A stretch of DNA of 64,000 bases from Beroe forskalii (taxonomy: Eukaryota > Ctenophora > Nuda > Beroida > Beroidae). The notes beneath the pieces were generated by a model. That model was not told the origin of the DNA, made no database searches, and was given only the letters and a program-made list of their open reading frames with translations. The position numbers and the translations under genes are program-made. The stretch lies in assembly GCA_011033025.1 (NCBI GenBank), contig WFMF01000063.1, positions 1 to 64,000 on the forward strand, in the 5' to 3' direction. This document shows, one piece after another, positions 21,101 through 33,423 of this stretch (its first letter is position 1; each line of letters begins with the position of its first letter).

Positions 21101-24100
21101 GAAAACTTTTAGATTGTATTATTTGTGAACGAATGGCAACTATTTTAGATTCCCATCACTCATTAAATAATTAGGCCACCAGTAGTTCTAACATTTTAAC
21201 ACCCTTTTAACCTATCACCGTGTCAGGGAAAATGTTTGTACAGCGTTGCCATGGACGCTTACACAGAACTAAATGAGACTGTTATGTGGCCTGATGGATG
21301 GACCACTGAATCTGAAAAGGTTACTTGGGTTGGGTTAAATTAAACATATTATTACCCTGCAGTGTAATTACTTTTCGAATTTTTGAGCAATATTAATCAT
21401 GTAATATCACCGTACCCAACAGTTGAATTACTGTCAAGTGTGTAATTACTATACCTCAACTGTTGAATTACTATTCAAGTGTTGAATTACTATTCCCAAC
21501 TGTTGAATTACCACTGTTGAAATACTACCAATTTTCTTAAACGGCCATTCGCACGGTTCTAACTATATTTGCTATCTCTGTGCGGATGTAAATAGGAGAA
21601 TAATAAGCTCCCATGATATCTGTTATCGCACTTTTCATATTACAAAACGGTTCGATATATACTGTAAAACAAGATAAAATAGCGATAAGGAGCACAAAAT
21701 GTTCGGTACGATATATGTTATATTCTTAATGGCACATTCGGTAGCACAAGATAAAGTAAATATGAGCACAATGTATAAAATACGATATATCTAAACGATA
21801 TTATAGGGCAACACAAGATTGAACTTGAAGATAAAATAGATAGAAGGAACACTATCGTATACACCTAAATGGCGCCACCCAGACGGACTTGATACTCCAT
21901 CCGTGTTTCAATGTTTATTTATCTAGTCTTAGAGATATAACGCAGACTTGTGGCGCCATATAATTATAGGGTGTGTTGCTCCGTTTTATCACTTTCAATT
22001 ACATTATTTCTGTGCGCCGTCATAATGATCTATCTGTCAGTGTTCGTTACTTATTTTTAGATCGGGATGAAGATAATGATTATGGCGCAAAACTTATTGT
22101 TCAACTAAGGAGTACATACATACATTATGCACCTTCCAGGCGTGTTTATGCTATGTATTCAAAAACCCTATAGGCATCAGGGTACCGTGCGCAATAAATT
22201 ATTGCGCACTGTAGTGCCGAAATCTTGATTTATTACGCACTGTAGGTCATAATAATTTATTATGGTGCAGTAGAACAGTGCGTAATAATTTATTCGCACA
22301 GTTGAGCAAACTGTACCTTCAAATCTTAATTTAAAACATATCCTTGTGTTTGAAAATATTGCCATTTTTTCGAGTAAAGTCGGTGCATAATTCAGTTTAA
22401 TAACTCGTAAAATTACTAAACTCAGCATTAAAAACCTCGGCCTTCGGCCTCGGTTTTCAATATATTACACCTGGGGCCTCCGGCCTCGTGTGTAATATGA
22501 CGTTTAGTAATTATTACTCGTTACTAAACCCTTCATTTTGATGCACTCTAAAGATTTAACTGACTACATTCACATGAGATCGTGTTTTTCTTTAAGGGCA
22601 GATTTTATACGAGATCCGCATAAGATTGTAGCTCTCGAGTCCGTTGTTATTTATGTTTGTGGTGTGAATTGTTTTTTTTTTTCGATTGAGTACTTAACTT
22701 TCATTTTGTAAAGTTCATACATACACCACGCCATACACTTACAGTATGTATCAATGCTGGGCGCTGGTTATATCATTATCATTTGAACTTTTGAACTTAT
22801 TCGCTGAATTGACCCCGATAAGATGATGTTGTGACTCTGACTTTTACAAATCACTGGCAAATTTGTCCAAAATTCTCGCCTGTTTAAAATAGTGTACCCA
22901 CTATTCATGAAACATTGAGTTCGAATGCTTAAGTTTCAAACCGTCTACTTTGATTGATGCGTATATGGCAGGGTAATAATACAGTAAATACACACTTGGG
23001 TGTATGTAATTACCATCGTAATTGCACTCGCAAGCTCGTGTAATACTCAATAAATGCACTCGCAAGCTCGTGCATTTATTGCATGAATTCCACTCGCAAG
23101 CTCGTGGAATTAATGTGGTAATTACACACCCAAGTGTGTATTTACCGTATACAATCAAATTAGAGATTATGAACTGGGTATGACAAGTTATGAAAGAGCT
23201 GTTTAGTGTTTATTATACATCAATTTGATGTGTTGGGGACCGGGTAATATACCTATCAGCTCTTTGGGGTCTCGGGACTTCCCTTACATTCACCCCTCGT
23301 ACCGAAATGAGAACAGCTGATGCTTGATTTTTTCCATGTGATGTATTGAATATCATAAAAGAGCGGTCTTGAAGGCAATATGATCGACTTTTTAACTAAT
23401 GATAAGCTAATGCGCACGTACAAGAGTTTGTTAAAACCTAATTGTGCTGATTATGTGCATATTTAGCTAACTATATCAATCTCGATAATGGTGTCCTGCT
23501 TAATTATTAATTAGCGGGGTTTTGTGACCCTCAAACCCCTTATATTAAATCATCAATCACTAACTAACACTCATTTAATACCGCCTCATTCAATCAAAGT
23601 GAGACCATTCAAAGATTCAACCTAACACTCTCCTTCACCACTGGACCATTCGTCCATTCACCCTCGTGACAACACCCTCCCCAGTTGTGACAACGCACTC
23701 ACTTTATAGTGACATCACGCTTAGTTAATAGTGACACCACACTTATTTTAAAGTGACACCACGCTTAGTTAATAGTGACACTATGACTCGTGTTGTGACA
23801 CAAAGCTTAGTTAATAGTGACACCACACTTAGCTTATAGTGACACTACACTTAGATATATAGTGACACCACACTTATAGTGACACTATGACTCGTGTTGT
23901 CAGGAAGGGATCACAGTGTACAGCAGAGCACAGAGAAGCGCACCCAACCGTCTCTTCCTCAGTGAGAGCTTCTTCCTCTGTTCCCTCGAGGATTTGTTCG
24001 AAGTGAGTGGAATCCTAATATTGTCGTGATCTGATTTGCCGAAAACATTATCTTTCATGGACTTTCATTGACTATTCGTATCCCTCGTATACCCATACAG

Positions 24101-25717
24101 CATATAACCTTAAAACACACCTGTATAAGACTTTGGATAACCCTCCCTTCTACTCCTACCTTACTCCTCAGGTCCTATACATGCAGTTTGAGTAGTTGTC
24201 ATAGTGGAACAGGATTGTGTTCCACTCCCCATCCCTAACCCCTCCCTCCTCCACTCCTCACCCCTACCCCTAATCCTCCCCCCACCCTAACCCCTCTAAC
24301 TCCCCTGTAGGTCCTATACACGCAGTTTGAGGAGTTGTCAGAGTGGAACAGGAGTATCTTCCACTACTCACCCCTACCCCTCCCTCCTACCCCCTACCCC
24401 TAACCCCTCTAACTCCCCTGTAGGTCCTATACACGCAGTTTGAGGAGTTGTCAGAGTGGAACAGGAGTATCTTCCACTACTCACCCCTACCCCTCCCTCC
24501 TACCCCCTCCTTCCTACCCCTCCCTCCTACCCCTCCCTCCTACCCCTAACCCCTCTATCTCCCCTGTAGGTGCTGTACACGCAGTTTGAGGAGTTATCAG
24601 AGTGGAACAGGAGTGTCCTTCACTCAGAGGTTGTGGAGAGTTTGTGCTCACAGTTGGACCTGGTCTACACAGTTGGGGTAGACGGTGGAGGGGGACTCAT
24701 CAAGAGCAGGTACACGCGGGTTTACTTGGGAAAATTGGTGTAAAAAGGAGGTACACGCGGGTTTGAATGGAGAATTGGTATAAAAATCAGGTATATGAGG
24801 GTTTACTGAGAGGAGAATTGTTGTAAAAAGCAGGTATTTGAGGGACGAGCGTGTTTAGCTGAATATTTAAACGTGGTTTTGGGAAGAATTACCAAATAGT
24901 GTAAAAAGGTGACGTAGGTTTCATGTCAGTGTCAGTAATTGGTGCTTTAACTTGAGAATGATGCCTCACCAACTTGCATTATTATCAACAAGTTATAGAT
25001 TAGTAATTTGTAATTGTTGGGTTCGAAACTCCACCCCCGTTTCAGGGATTTTCTAACGTTACGGTACTGGGTAAAAGAGCGGGACATGATTTACATTGTA
25101 AGCAGGGACATCAGCGACCCTGTCAAGCCGGTGTGTTCGAAGTTTCCCCGGTAAGTCAGTTGTCCGATATTACTTAATTCCGTCGTCAATAGATCAAACT
25201 AGACTGTAAGAACTAGACCAAGATATTAAATATTCTGATTTCCATTCTGAATTTTTTCCAGTCTCTACTCACTCTCTATAAGTATACCTTTCCAACGTTA
25301 GACTTCCAATCAGAGACGTTATCATGTTTTGCACCACTCACATTCTAATGTTTTGCACCACCTACATTCTCCTTTTTTCAGGGGTTTCAATGGTCCCTGT
25401 GGCTTCGTCTTCTTCCCCTCTTTTGACGGCTCGGTGAAGTTGACTTACGTTGTCAACTGCGACCTCAAACTACCCTACATACCCCAGAAGGTTCGGATTC
25501 TCTTTTTGAATACTTCAGTTAAAATTTTAAATGTCACGCCGATATAGTATTTTCTAGATGCTCCAACACGCCTGCCCTATGTTTTAACCCAGATAAATCA
25601 CACCGCCCTCAGGTCATCACGTCGAACATAGTGTCAGCAGTACATGACTTCCACTGCGCACTCAGAATCAGAATAGACGACTACTTGGACTCTAAACGAA
25701 GGAGAATGACCTCCTGA
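18161..25717 (+). CDS. truncated STARD3 duplicate: last MENTAL helices + START domain
   Basis: Exons matching exons 6-16 of the upstream gene: 18302-18367, 18558-18675, 19004-19043, 19220-19299, 21005-21045, 21227-21319, 23904-24002, 24570-24709, 25046-25150, 25382-25490, 25613-25717. All lengths equal those of the first copy and total 996 bases with no frame break, so the START domain is intact (RYWVKERDMIYIVSRDISD). The first five exons are absent. An ATG at 18,161 opens a frame that crosses the duplication junction and runs into exon 6, adding about 47 new residues (MNRVFSLLIDSI...) if used without splicing. It could encode a protein with half a MENTAL domain, be an alternative 3' end of the upstream gene, or be a young pseudogene; intact exons argue for constraint or youth. 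Confidence 0.7.
20545..20711 (+). mobile_element. possible reverse-transcriptase fossil, second copy
   Basis: Same YADDTKDTHILLP reading as at 13,840-13,990, carried along by the duplication. The frame is a little longer here than in the first copy. Confidence 0.35.
21349..22979. mobile_element. 1.63-kb non-autonomous transposon, TIR TTATTACCCTGC, TA target
   Basis: Absent from the homologous intron of the first STARD3 copy. It begins TTATTACCCTGC and ends GCAGGGTAATAA, flanked by TA. Inside are repeated TTGAATTACTAT blocks (21,420-21,530), tandem hairpins of TTATTGCGCACTGTAG type (22,190-22,310) and CTCGGCCTTCGGCCTCGG (22,435-22,460). No long frame. TA duplication suggests a Tc1/mariner- or related transposase. 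Confidence 0.8.
22982..23149. mobile_element. ~167-bp hairpin MITE next to the larger element
   Basis: Starts CAGTAAATACACACTTGGG and ends with the complement CCCAAGTGTGTATTTACCG, with TA on each side. The interior has three ACTCGCAAGCTCGTG stem-loops at 23,026-23,110. It inserted at the TA made by the neighbouring element, or the two moved together. Absent from the first STARD3 copy. Confidence 0.75.
23690..23903 (+). repeat. AGTGACACCAC minisatellite abutting an acceptor (second copy)
   Basis: Homologue of 15,150-15,314 with more units. It ends in GTGTTGTCAG at the acceptor before 23,904. Confidence 0.75.
24172..24569 (+). repeat. decoy exon-start array, three copies before the true exon
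   Basis: Copies of the exon start (ATACACGCAGTTTGAGGAGT) after acceptor-like CAG/TAG at 24,172, 24,311 and 24,424 precede the true exon at 24,570. The first STARD3 copy has two decoys, so one was gained or lost after duplication. The 24,172 copy reads GAGTAG, a stop in the exon frame. Confidence 0.8.
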
Positions 25718-26492
25718 GACCTCTCTTCAGAAACTTAGGTGGGAAGTGAGCCTTCTTATCAGCTAGGGGGATTGGGATGGGTGTTAGAATTTGAGATACC
25801 TGCAGATTTAGTGGTCTGTTCTCTGAAAGTTTGGATCTAAGATAATCTAATCAATGTTTCAGGATCAAAGAACAGAATTCTCAATTCAGACATCCATTCT
25901 CGCGGCGAAGCCAAGCTCATCGAATTATTGATGTAAAATTCACGGCAAACATGGTTCTGGCTTCGACTCTTCGAGCTTAGATTGAACCTATTGCTCATTT
26001 GATAAATCCTGAATGAATTATCGTTTTAATACCTAGACTTCGAGAATGATGAAAGTGATATTTCTGAAAGGAACGCAGAAATCTGCATTTGCAATTTTAA
26101 TCATGGACTCTATATTCAAATTTCTATTTAATTTTTATTTCTTGTTCAATGCTTTATAAAACTGATTTTTATTTCAGTAGGAAGTTAATGTTTTGTATTT
26201 GTGCTAGTAATCATGAGATCATTGGATCTTAAACTGTATATTGTAATCAAGTGTATGAAGGGAAGTTCAGTTTACAGTTTTAGGCCACTTTTTTTCTGCT
26301 TTGATTTTCTAATTTAGGCCTTTTGAACATTTCATAAGCCTGAAACCCTGTGAACTCCTAAATCCAATATGTTCTTGTACATTTAAATAGTACCTACCTC
26401 GACCTGATTATTGCGTGGAATTGAGATTTGAGAGCCATGGACATGAAAAGATGAAACCGTTTTACCTCCTTGCTAATACTGCTATTAGCCAA

Positions 26493-27750
26493 TTTTGAGG
26501 GTACTTGTAGGCGTGCAATAATAAGTAATATTGCACTCCTCACATTGGCTAATACACTCAGTTTTTTTAATAAGAAACCGTCTATAAGAAACTTAGCCTA
26601 GGATTTTCGAAAATTTAAGAAACTTAGCCTAGAATTTTGGAAAAATTAAGAAACTTCACTGATTCACAATTAAGAAATTAAGAAACTTCTAGCCTGAATT
26701 TTGAAATTTGTGCATGAAACTTATTGCAACTGAAATTCTTTTAACATGAAACGTCTGGCTTCTAGGGGCGCACCAGACCCCCACTTTTTGATTTTAAACA
26801 TTCTGAAACTAAGCTAGTCTTCTAGTGCTTCTATTAGATTTCTATTTACTCTGAACATATTGTTATTATTGATCTTACGGAATAGAAATTTAGAAAAGGG
26901 TTCTTTCGTGATTTTTCGGTTTAAAGTAACATATCAGATAAAAAGCACAAAACAGAAATTGCTGTTGAGACAGGAAACTATTATAACTTTCCATATTTAT
27001 TTTCAAAAGTTCCAAGCATTGGGCTCGGCTAAATATAGGAACAAAACATTATCTAAATTTCAAAATTTGCGAACTTTTTTGAAAGAACATTTGATGAAGA
27101 TCCATGAACATTATTGTATTTTGAATCTTTGAAGGTTTGATTCTAAACTCCAACTAGTCTATACAGTAGGTTCCTATATTGAAAATTTCACAAAAATTTT
27201 GCTGTACAGTATGTAGAATTAAGAAACCCATTAAGAAACTTTTAGGCTCATAATCGTTAAAAAATAAGAAACTTGTAGCCTAGGATTTCAATAAGTTTCT
27301 TATAAAAAAACTGAGTGTACACTAAGAGCATGGCAAATGGTCATGACGCTAATAAAATTATTGCACTCGGCTTCGCCTTCGTGCAATAATTTGGTATTGT
27401 CGCACTCGGCCTGTTCGTGTGATAATATATTGCACTCGGCTACGCCTCGTGCAATAATTTATATTAGCCAATTTTGAGGGTACTTGTAGGCGTGCAATAA
27501 TAAGTAATATTGCACTCCTCACATTGGCTAATACACTAAGAGCATGGCAAATGGTCATGACGCTAATAAAATTATTGCACTCGGCTTCGCCTCGTGCAAT
27601 AATTTGGTATTGTCGCACTCGGCCTGCTCCTCGTGCGACAATACAAATTATTGCACTCGTCTTCGCCTCGTGCAATAATTTTTATTAGCGCATTCCCAGC
27701 CATGCTCTAAGCGTATATTAGCGCATTCCCAGCCATGCTCTAAGCGTATA
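26493..27750. mobile_element. two tandem copies of a foldback MITE (TATTAGCCAATTTTG type)
   Basis: Absent from the first STARD3 copy. One copy occupies 26,493-26,554 plus 27,318-27,460 (interrupted by the next element), the second 27,461-27,718, and the last 33 bases (TTAGCGCATTCCCAGCC...) are then repeated once more. Arms AAGAGCATGGC / GCCATGCTCTAAG and ATTGCACTCGG / CGTGCAAT fold back around CTTCGCC loops. Confidence 0.7.
26555..27317. mobile_element. 763-bp TA-flanked element nested in the foldback MITE
   Basis: Left end CACTCAGTTTTTTTAATAAG, right end CTTATAAAAAAACTGAGTG, flanked by TA on both sides; removing it restores the sequence of the intact MITE copy at 27,461. It contains AAGAAACTTAGCCTAG repeats and a GTCTGGCTTCT...CAGACCCC hairpin like that at 4.4-5.1 kb. 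A 90-codon AT-rich frame at 26,860-27,132 has no recognisable domain. Confidence 0.8.
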
Positions 27751-28078
27751 TCATACCCATGAACCATGGAGCCATGATATTGGAATGTAACTTATTTTCT
27801 TGGTACTTGAAGTCAATGATATCAAGTAGAACTAACTTATTGATTTTAACTGGGATTTAGTTTTGATTTAAATGAAACTTTGTGTCAATATTAAGTAATA
27901 ACGATTGGCCTGCAGTTATGTACTCATGAGCTTCTGTAGGTTTTGCAATTAGTTATAAACATGTATTGTTCTTTGGGAATTGTTGTATTTAATGAAGTTT
28001 GAATCGAGTTTTTTCTTTGTTAATCGATTCCATTCAGAACGTCAATACCTTCGTAATTAGAAACCGCCAAAATATGGG

Positions 28079-30255
28079 CGGGATAATCAAACAATTGCGC
28101 GCGTTTTAATGCCCGCGAGAATTTTAAGTTAAGCGGAGTGTGCCATCAAATTCAAATTACTGTTGAACCCTTTCCGTTTAAAATATTGATTCGGAGATCG
28201 CGCGTTACGTTGAAATCATGTTATTTTCGTAAACCTCCATGACGTTAGATTTTCTATGACGTGATGATGTTGTAGATTTGGGCGAGGCCTACAAGGAACT
28301 TTTAAAATTAGTAAAGCTCTGGTGAAGTTAAATCATGTTCTAAAAGAGTCCCTTATCATTTCTCCTGTAAAATGTTTAAGATATTTTGGGGTGTAACGTT
28401 CATACAGACGTTAAATTGATTGGAGCGACTTTTTGACTGCCATCTTTGAATCAAATCAGCTGGGGAAACCCGAGATTAATTGGAATGTAGTTTCCTTTTG
28501 CCTGTCAATTAAATCAAGACATCATATCACTGCCTAATCTGGCACTAGTACAGAAGTTTCAAAAGTATGAATTGTATAAGTCTCCGAGACTGTGGTTTTG
28601 ATTTGGATTTCAATTGAAGCTCATTACTACAATTGAGCTATTAGACAATACACTAATAAATTATTAATAATGTAGAATGATAATACGAGTGTGACATGTT
28701 TGAATTAAACAACTCTCATTTTAAAACCTTGGAATAAACCACTCTCAAACTCTTCTTTCTGCATGTGAATTACATGAACAGATGAACCAACCAAATCTTC
28801 ACACACATATCGCTGATTGGGCAATACATTAACGACAGTCTCACACTGTATACAATATGTACATGCATGATAACAGAGTAACAGGTAATGTGTGTGTAGG
28901 GAACAGTAAACTCAGATTCATATATACGGTAATGAACCCTGTTGGGCCCCTGTTGCTCTCTCTCTCTCTCTCGCCTTTCTCAAAGTATTCAAATTTCCCG
29001 CCATTGCCCATCATTACTTTATTATCATTAATGTTCTCAGCCGGAAATGAGACAAGAGCATAATGAGAGCAGAGTGTCGGTCGAACTGCGTACTTAGTTT
29101 TTGTAATACAAGCCCTAATTTCAGATCGTAATTGACTTGGGAAAATTGAAATCTGGTGGAAGGTTGTTCTCTGCAACTCAAGACTCAAGTTGGTGTTTGA
29201 GACGGAATTGGTATGGAAAAGACAAAACGCGCTTGATGAATTGACTTCGAAACCGTTCTGTTCATTTCAAACTTCCAAAGGCATCCTCATTGTAACGTAT
29301 CTACTAGAATTTATTATGAGCAAGCCAAGAGCGTTGAACATTGTATAGATACATGTACACCACAATCAAAGGGAAAGAGCCGCATTTTTCATTTCAATAT
29401 ATTTCAAAAAGAAAGTAAAACAATGGTTTTATTTATTGAGGTTATTAGATACTAGAAAATAATGAAAACCTAATATACCTAATCATTGTTTCCATCTGAA
29501 GAAAATACGAATTGCCCGCCCTCGCATTCCACTTCAAGTGTACAGGCCGGTACTGATACAGGACTCCCGTACTAATTGAATTGAGATGGCTTTGTAACGG
29601 AATATTAGTAACGGTAATGAGTTTTATTTAAAGTTTGAAGAGGTAAGTACAAAGGGAGGGAAAGTGTTAATGTGGGTGTATTGGAGGGACACATTATGGG
29701 AAATGTTAAGTTTGTGTACTCTCACTAACTAGATATTATTGCATCATCAAGTTTACATCATTAAGTTTACATCATTATGCTGGTCAACAATACAGCAGAG
29801 ACAGACGGCGGTTGTAAACAGATCATATCGTTCTCTCACTCTCGCCACCTGTATCAAAATGTAGAGTTTTAGCTTCAGTGATAGCATTTTACAGATACAG
29901 ACTTGTGATTAGGCCAGCCGTTCTCAAGTGGTAATCTCACTAAAACAATGTTTTACCATGAATAACCTTTAAAAGTGTAAAACTATCCTTAAGAATTAAG
30001 TGAAAAAGCGAGAGCAGTCGTGTATAATCCGAAGCCTCGCAATTAAGCAATTAGCACATTACGTCATGGTTATGTCATTGTACTTGTAAAGTTTAAAAGC
30101 GGGGCAGAGGCGGGAGTCGTTGGTCCAATTCGAAAAGTTTGTGATTAGCGTGTGAGACAATACAGGAGCCAAACAAAAGCCTTTTGTTTGTATACTTAGA
30201 TACAACCGAGGAGGTTTCCAACACTCCAACACAACACTCCATTCAAATGTTGCTA
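28079..30255. other. long non-coding stretch after the duplication
   Basis: AT-rich, with a short CT run at 28,950-28,975. I find no exon with paired splice sites. Short frames at 28,841-29,188 lie across the CT run and are not convincing. Confidence 0.4.
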
Positions 30256-30472
30256 TACTCGGTGTATTAGAAATTTGGCAGATTGTTCCGATCTTCCACA
30301 GCCTATCACGTGATCTCCTTAGTGTGTGATACCAGATGGTAATATCAGATATCTGATATTGCTACCGCCAGATACAACTATCAAATTGGTCCATATCTGG
30401 TATATCACATACGAGGGATATCACGGGATAAGCTGTGGAAAGTCCGTTTAAATTTCTAATATACACCGAGTA
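30256..30472. mobile_element. 217-bp foldback MITE, TA target
   Basis: Left end TACTCGGTGTATTAGAAATT and right end AATTTCTAATATACACCGAG, with TA on each side. The stem continues inward: CTTCCACAGCCTATCACGTG pairs with CACGGGATAAGCTGTGGAAA, and CCAGATGG...ATCTGG lies near the loop. Confidence 0.8.
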
Positions 30473-32726
30473 TAGTACCTACCTAACTACCAACCTACTT
30501 CACTATTATCTTCATCTTCTCAAACTGTGTACTGTTATTTTGGTTCACAATCGATCCAAAGAAAGGGATATGTGATATAAGAGGAAGCACAAAATATTAT
30601 CATATATCATAAGATCATCTTTCCGACCTAGTGCTGAAATTGCAGTTGACATGTAAAGTGTGAAGTACAGTTCATAGTTATATCCCTCTCAGAACTTCAG
30701 AATAGTATTTCATAAACTTATATCGCAGTAACTTGAGAGTTGAGGTGCCAGGGTATCCCGTGAAAGGGATTCCGCTGACAGCTGATATCTTTGATAACAA
30801 TCAGTGAAATCCCTGACACGGATATAATAGAGTTTGATAGGACCATGCTCTCAGATATTTAATAGAATACATACCTACTGACATAGAGTATAGAGAGAGA
30901 GAGAGAGGGATCAGAGAGTTCTCACTTTGTATGTAATTTGAATTTGCCAGCTTTGGCGGGAAATACAAAACCGTGGAAACCATAATAAAAACCTGACACT
31001 TTTCAAAAATACGCCCGTCATTGACAGTATACGTACCCCTATAACTATTAACTATTAGTGTGGTCGTGCATTTTAATATGCTGATGTCAAGGACTATGTG
31101 ACGTAAGAGGTTATGTGTATAAAACCCTAAAATGCTGAAACAAGTGTAGTTAAAAGTGTACGATGTACAATATGGATTAATTGTTGCACAAAATATGTTG
31201 CTTAGCTTACAGTTGGAGGCAGCAAAATTCAAAACATATGAATTTCAAGTTAGTTTCTGTATTTTTTGTTGAATTGTGTCAAGTGAATGCTTGGATAAAA
31301 ATTACATTTACAGAAATCCATTCTGTTTTCAATAATGAATCAGGAAAAATAGTTGTATTTTCATGTCATTAACACATTAAAAACACCGCCTTTATCATAG
31401 AAAATAGTTAGCTTATAAGTTATAATATCGATTAACTCAGTAGAAAGACGTGCAATAGATTAAAATTTAAATAATGCAGAAACTTTAAAAATACCATTAT
31501 AAAAACTGTTCATAATTTACTTGATACAACAGTTAATCACAACGAGAGATAAGCCCGGGGTAAAAATATCAAAAATATTCCGTATAATTAAAAAGTTCTC
31601 GGTTCACTACATAATTTGAGCGTAGAGCACTAAAGCATCAGTAATGAGAATGAATGCATAACTTCCTTCCAGACATAAGGGTCGCTTTACCTGTCCAGTT
31701 CCATCGAAAATGGACAGGTAAAGAAACTTAGAGCTATTTCTACGAGAAAACTGATATGTGAAAAACTATTAAACTTGGAGCAAGACTCAAGAGATCGTTC
31801 AAATATTACGTGAGGGAAAGAGCAACTGGGTACTTGTTATCGTACCAAATGCTGTATGCTTACGGAGGGGATGGGGCTTGAAATCGACCTTAATTTACCT
31901 AAGTCTCAATCTACAACGATTACAGAACCAGAACCGTTAGATATACACTTCTACACTTATCTAACATTCGTTACAACGTAAGCAGTTTATAGAACTAATA
32001 CAATAAATGAGATATAAAATGCTTATTGCTTCAAAAGTAAACCTTAAGCTTAATTGGCTTAATTAGCACGAAGCAATAGTTGCCATGCACAATTACACCT
32101 TAGTGATTAACCCATTCCAAAATTATTGAATGTGAAATTGAACAATGAATTAGTTGCAGATAAAAATCAGAACAATTCAAAACGTTAACCATATAACGAC
32201 TATCTTATTGCCATATAATACCTAATACACCCCTCCCATGCTTGTTTTAGCGACCGTGTAAGTTTGGTTATACGGTCTCCACTGAATTACAGTACAAAAA
32301 AAACTTAAAATGAAATTTGATTTTATAAAGGAGCACTCAAAAATCTACTTAAGCGTTGAATCCGGACGAGGGTCGTCAGACCCGAGTGGGAAGAAATACT
32401 GTTGCTTGGTCAGACAATAGTCGGCCAAAGCTATTTCCGGTCGGGGTATAATCCGGTTCCATGATCTCAGCTGTGACCGTATACCTACGATAATGAACTC
32501 GGCACGCCTCGTCCATTATCCAACTTACACAGTCTCGGCTGTCGCCTCGACCATGTAAGTTGCGGTATACGGTCACTACTTCGACATGTAACCGCTTAAT
32601 AAACCGTTATTAATAAACCTTCAAATAAATATTAAACCTACCATCATTACAAATGCAGCATATTACTTGCAGGTATAGTAGAAATAAGTAATGATTGTAC
32701 ATTTTCAATGCTACAAAAACACTTCA
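30473..32726. other. non-coding stretch with a GTGACCGTATACC hairpin
   Basis: A (GA)n run is at 30,893-30,908. At about 32,472-32,574 GTGACCGTATACC and GGTATACGGTCAC enclose two smaller stem-loops with CTCGGC...CGCCTCG loops, probably another MITE. No exon supported. Confidence 0.45.
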
Positions 32727-33417
32727 TCAGAGAATCATGATGAGGCTGCTCCTTGTAGATTTGGAGCAATTTTCTTTCATTTTCATCACTTTAACTTTAT
32801 CCGAGAGTTTATCCATGTTCTGACAGACATTCTCTTTATCCTCTGAAAGATTTAAACTGTTAAAATAATGAAGCAATTAATACTTGTGCCTACAGTCAAC
32901 ACATGTCTAATAATTAGGCATGTGAAGACTGTGAAATGTGTACCTGAAGATCATTGATTAGATTTAGTGGTTGAAATTTCCTCCACTACAGTAAATGTGA
33001 AGTGTGGACAGGTCAGACATTCATCGATTCATGATTTGTGAGAAATATCGGTAATTATCAAGTTAATTAAATACCTTCGGTTTTCTCTGTAGTTTTCTGC
33101 TCTTGTGCAGCATTGAGCATCTTTGAACGTCTCATCAGAGTAGGGAGTACTCTTCTACATTTAAGTTCAAGCATTGATCTAGCCAGGTGAGACTTTTTCT
33201 TCTGCATTATCCTCCTTGCTTTTGCTGCTTCAGATGACTGATTTTCATCATCAGAGACTGAATTCAGCATTTCAATGAAGGACATTTTGTTAGGTCGTTT
33301 AGCCAAAGGGTCTGAGATATTGTCTTCTGATAGACTTCTGGAACACAAAGGAGAGAACTCCAATCTTCTCTTTGAATCTTTAGTTGGAGTTTCACAATCC
33401 AGAGATGGTTCGGCCAT
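32727..33417 (-). CDS. small two-exon protein with cyclin-binding-like and KEN-box motifs
   Basis: Exon 1 is 33417-33075 (ATG within GTGAGAATGGCC; donor GGTATTT), exon 2 is 32842-32727 (acceptor TCTTTCAG, TGA stop). Together 459 bases encode 152 residues. I do not recognise the family. Visible motifs: ETPTKDSKRR, a full CDK phosphorylation consensus next to basic residues; KRRLEFSP, resembling the RxL cyclin-docking motif; and DKENV near the C terminus, a KEN-box for APC/C-driven destruction. The middle (KARRIMQKKKSHLARSMLEL) is basic and probably helical. A cell-cycle-regulated protein is inferred from motifs only. A possible acceptor (TTTCTAG) just upstream of the ATG suggests a 5' UTR exon. 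Confidence 0.6.
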
Positions 33418-33423
33418 TCTCAC

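Larger units (their letters stand above)
11530..28078 (+). repeat. direct tandem duplication of the STARD3 3' region
   Basis: Unit A runs from about 11,530 to 18,245 and unit B from about 18,270 to 28,078. The start of both is the intron end before exon 6 (TTTCAACAGCATGATTCAATT), and both end in the same sequence (AGAAACCGCCAAAATATGGG). Exons are nearly identical; introns match apart from insertions in B at 21,349-23,149 and about 26,485-27,748. Unit B is therefore longer because of later transposons. Confidence 0.9.

Noticed and set aside
22180..32560. Regular hairpins considered as a CRISPR-like array
   Set aside because: Units are palindromes with changing stems inside eukaryotic introns and spacers, without constant repeat-spacer periodicity or cas genes.
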